Shown: positions 6,134-6,805 of the stretch, piece by piece
How positions within the stretch are numbered: the first letter of the stretch is position 1
Layout: each line of letters opens with the position of its first letter
The notes under the pieces: model-generated
Database searches by the model: none
The model's input: the letters and a program-made list of their open reading frames with translations, nothing else
Told to the model about the DNA's origin: nothing
Origin: CAXGUU01 sp964012875
GTDB lineage: Bacteria; Pseudomonadota; Gammaproteobacteria; Ga0077536
NCBI GenBank assembly: GCA_964012875.1
Contig: CAXGUU010000183.1
Location: 1 to 6,805, forward strand
Direction of reading: 5' to 3'
DNA: 6,805 bases
Position numbers and translations under genes: made by a program

Positions 6134-6805
6134 GGTAATCAAGCCGGGACTTGCGACCACGGTTCAGGATCTGGGGCGGCCAGGCTACTACCAGTTAGGC
6201 ATACCTTACGGTGGCGCGATGGACCGCTATGCATTGCGGGCGGCAAACCTGCTCGTCGGCAACGATGAGGGTGCGGCGTGCCTGGAAACGCCTTACATGG
6301 GGCCGGAACTTGAGTTTACTGAAACGACCTGCGTGGCTGTCACGGGCGCGGACGTCCCGGTCTTGCTGGACGGCGAGGAACAACCCGCCTGGACGTCAAT
6401 CGCGGTGCGGGCCGGGCAGGTTTTGAGCTTCGGGTTCCTCAAGACCGGCGCGCGTATTTACATAGCGGTCAGTGGCGGCATCGACGTACCTGTGGTGCTC
6501 GGCAGTCGCTCAACATATGTGATCGGGCAAATCGGTGGTGTGGACGGCCGCGCACTGATCGCGGGCGATGACATCCCCATTGGCGGTGGCGCGGATGCGG
6601 GTGGTCGCGAGGTGCCCGACGCCCTGCGTCGCATGCCGGGTAACCCGGCCGAGCTGCGCGTCTTGCCGGGGCTTTACTGGCATCGGATTACAGAGGCCGC
6701 AGGCGAGCGTTTCTTCGCTGACGAATGGCAGGTAGGGACCGAGGCCGACCGCATGGGGTACCGTTTCAAAGGCGGGACGCCACTGGATTTTGTGCCGCGG
6801 GAACC
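6126..6805 (+). CDS. AHS2-domain carboxyltransferase subunit, N-terminal part (cut by window end; urea-carboxylase/PxpC-like)
   Basis: The frame opens at ATG 6126 and runs 226 complete codons to the window end; PxpC/KipA-type proteins are about 310-340 aa, so roughly a third is missing. It is the second half of the AHS-type carboxyltransferase. Motifs include GLATTVQDLGRPGY (8-21), GAMDRYALRAANLLVGNDEG (30-49), YIAVSGGIDVPVVLGSRSTY (112-131), GQIGGVDGRALIAGDDIPIG (134-153) and DRMGYRFKGG (208-217), all typical of the family (cyclophilin-like fold). GAGGTG about seven bases upstream and the ATGATTAA overlap with the AHS1 stop indicate coupled translation. The family occurs both in biotin-independent 5-oxoprolinase (PxpABC) and in biotin-dependent urea carboxylase. 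The biotin carboxylase and carrier genes directly upstream favour the second use. Confidence 0.93.
   Translation, partial: MIKVIKPGLATTVQDLGRPGYYQLGIPYGGAMDRYALRAANLLVGNDEGAACLETPYMGPELEFTETTCVAVTGADVPVLLDGEEQPAWTSIAVRAGQVLSFGFLKTGARIYIAVSGGIDVPVVLGSRSTYVIGQIGGVDGRALIAGDDIPIGGGADAGGREVPDALRRMPGNPAELRVLPGLYWHRITEAAGERFFADEWQVGTEADRMGYRFKGGTPLDFVPRE

Larger units (their letters stand above)
1909..6805 (+). other. Putative seven-gene operon: SDR, two MaoC-type proteins, BCCP, biotin carboxylase, AHS1, AHS2
   Basis: All seven genes read in the same direction. The junctions are 3 bp, an 8-bp overlap, 23 bp, a 4-bp overlap, 29 bp and an 8-bp overlap, with no terminator-like hairpin in any gap. This spacing argues for one transcript and for coupled translation of the paired subunits. 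The operon is open at the right edge, so further genes (for example a transporter, a hydrolase such as an amidase or LamB/YcsF protein, a CoA ligase or a regulator) may follow. That the genes serve one pathway is an inference from the layout. Confidence 0.75.

Overview
The window reads as ordinary bacterial chromosome: moderately GC-rich, tightly packed genes with Shine-Dalgarno-like sites, and no insertion sequences, tRNA or rRNA genes, or CRISPR repeats that I can see. The gene families (an EstB/YpfH-type carboxylesterase, OsmC, AccB/AccC-like proteins, split AHS1/AHS2 proteins) and codon use fit a proteobacterium, but the sequence alone does not settle the class. The window has two divergent gene blocks separated by 86 bp.

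Left block (minus strand, read right to left): an OsmC-family thiol peroxidase-like protein (1319-1822), then an alpha/beta-hydrolase carboxylesterase (654-1322) whose start overlaps the OsmC stop by 4 bp. About 100 bp further on is the N-terminal half of a luciferase-like (LLM class) flavin/F420-dependent oxidoreductase (553 down to the window edge, cut off). This looks like a small stress/detoxification or general-metabolism set.

Right block (plus strand, 1909 to the window end): seven closely spaced genes that look like one operon. In order they are a classical short-chain dehydrogenase (SDR); a MaoC-type hot-dog protein that lacks the catalytic Asp/His; a MaoC-type hot-dog hydratase that keeps them; an 80-aa free-standing biotin carrier protein (BCCP); a free-standing biotin carboxylase (BC, 451 aa); an AHS1-domain carboxyltransferase subunit (291 aa); and an AHS2-domain carboxyltransferase subunit (cut off by the window end). 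Most junctions are overlaps (4 or 8 bp) or gaps of 3-29 bp.

The main point of interest is that BCCP + BC + AHS1 + AHS2 are the four modules of urea carboxylase, here encoded as four separate proteins. From memory of the families, the AHS1 protein resembles the carboxyltransferase part of urea carboxylase more than PxpB/KipI. The neighbours, however, are not urea or allophanate genes. They are an SDR and a probable two-subunit enoyl hydratase, which suggests oxidation/hydration chemistry on an acyl or carbonyl compound. A reasonable inference is a biotin-dependent carboxylase of unassigned substrate built into a small catabolic pathway. The substrate cannot be read from the sequence, and the operon continues beyond the window.
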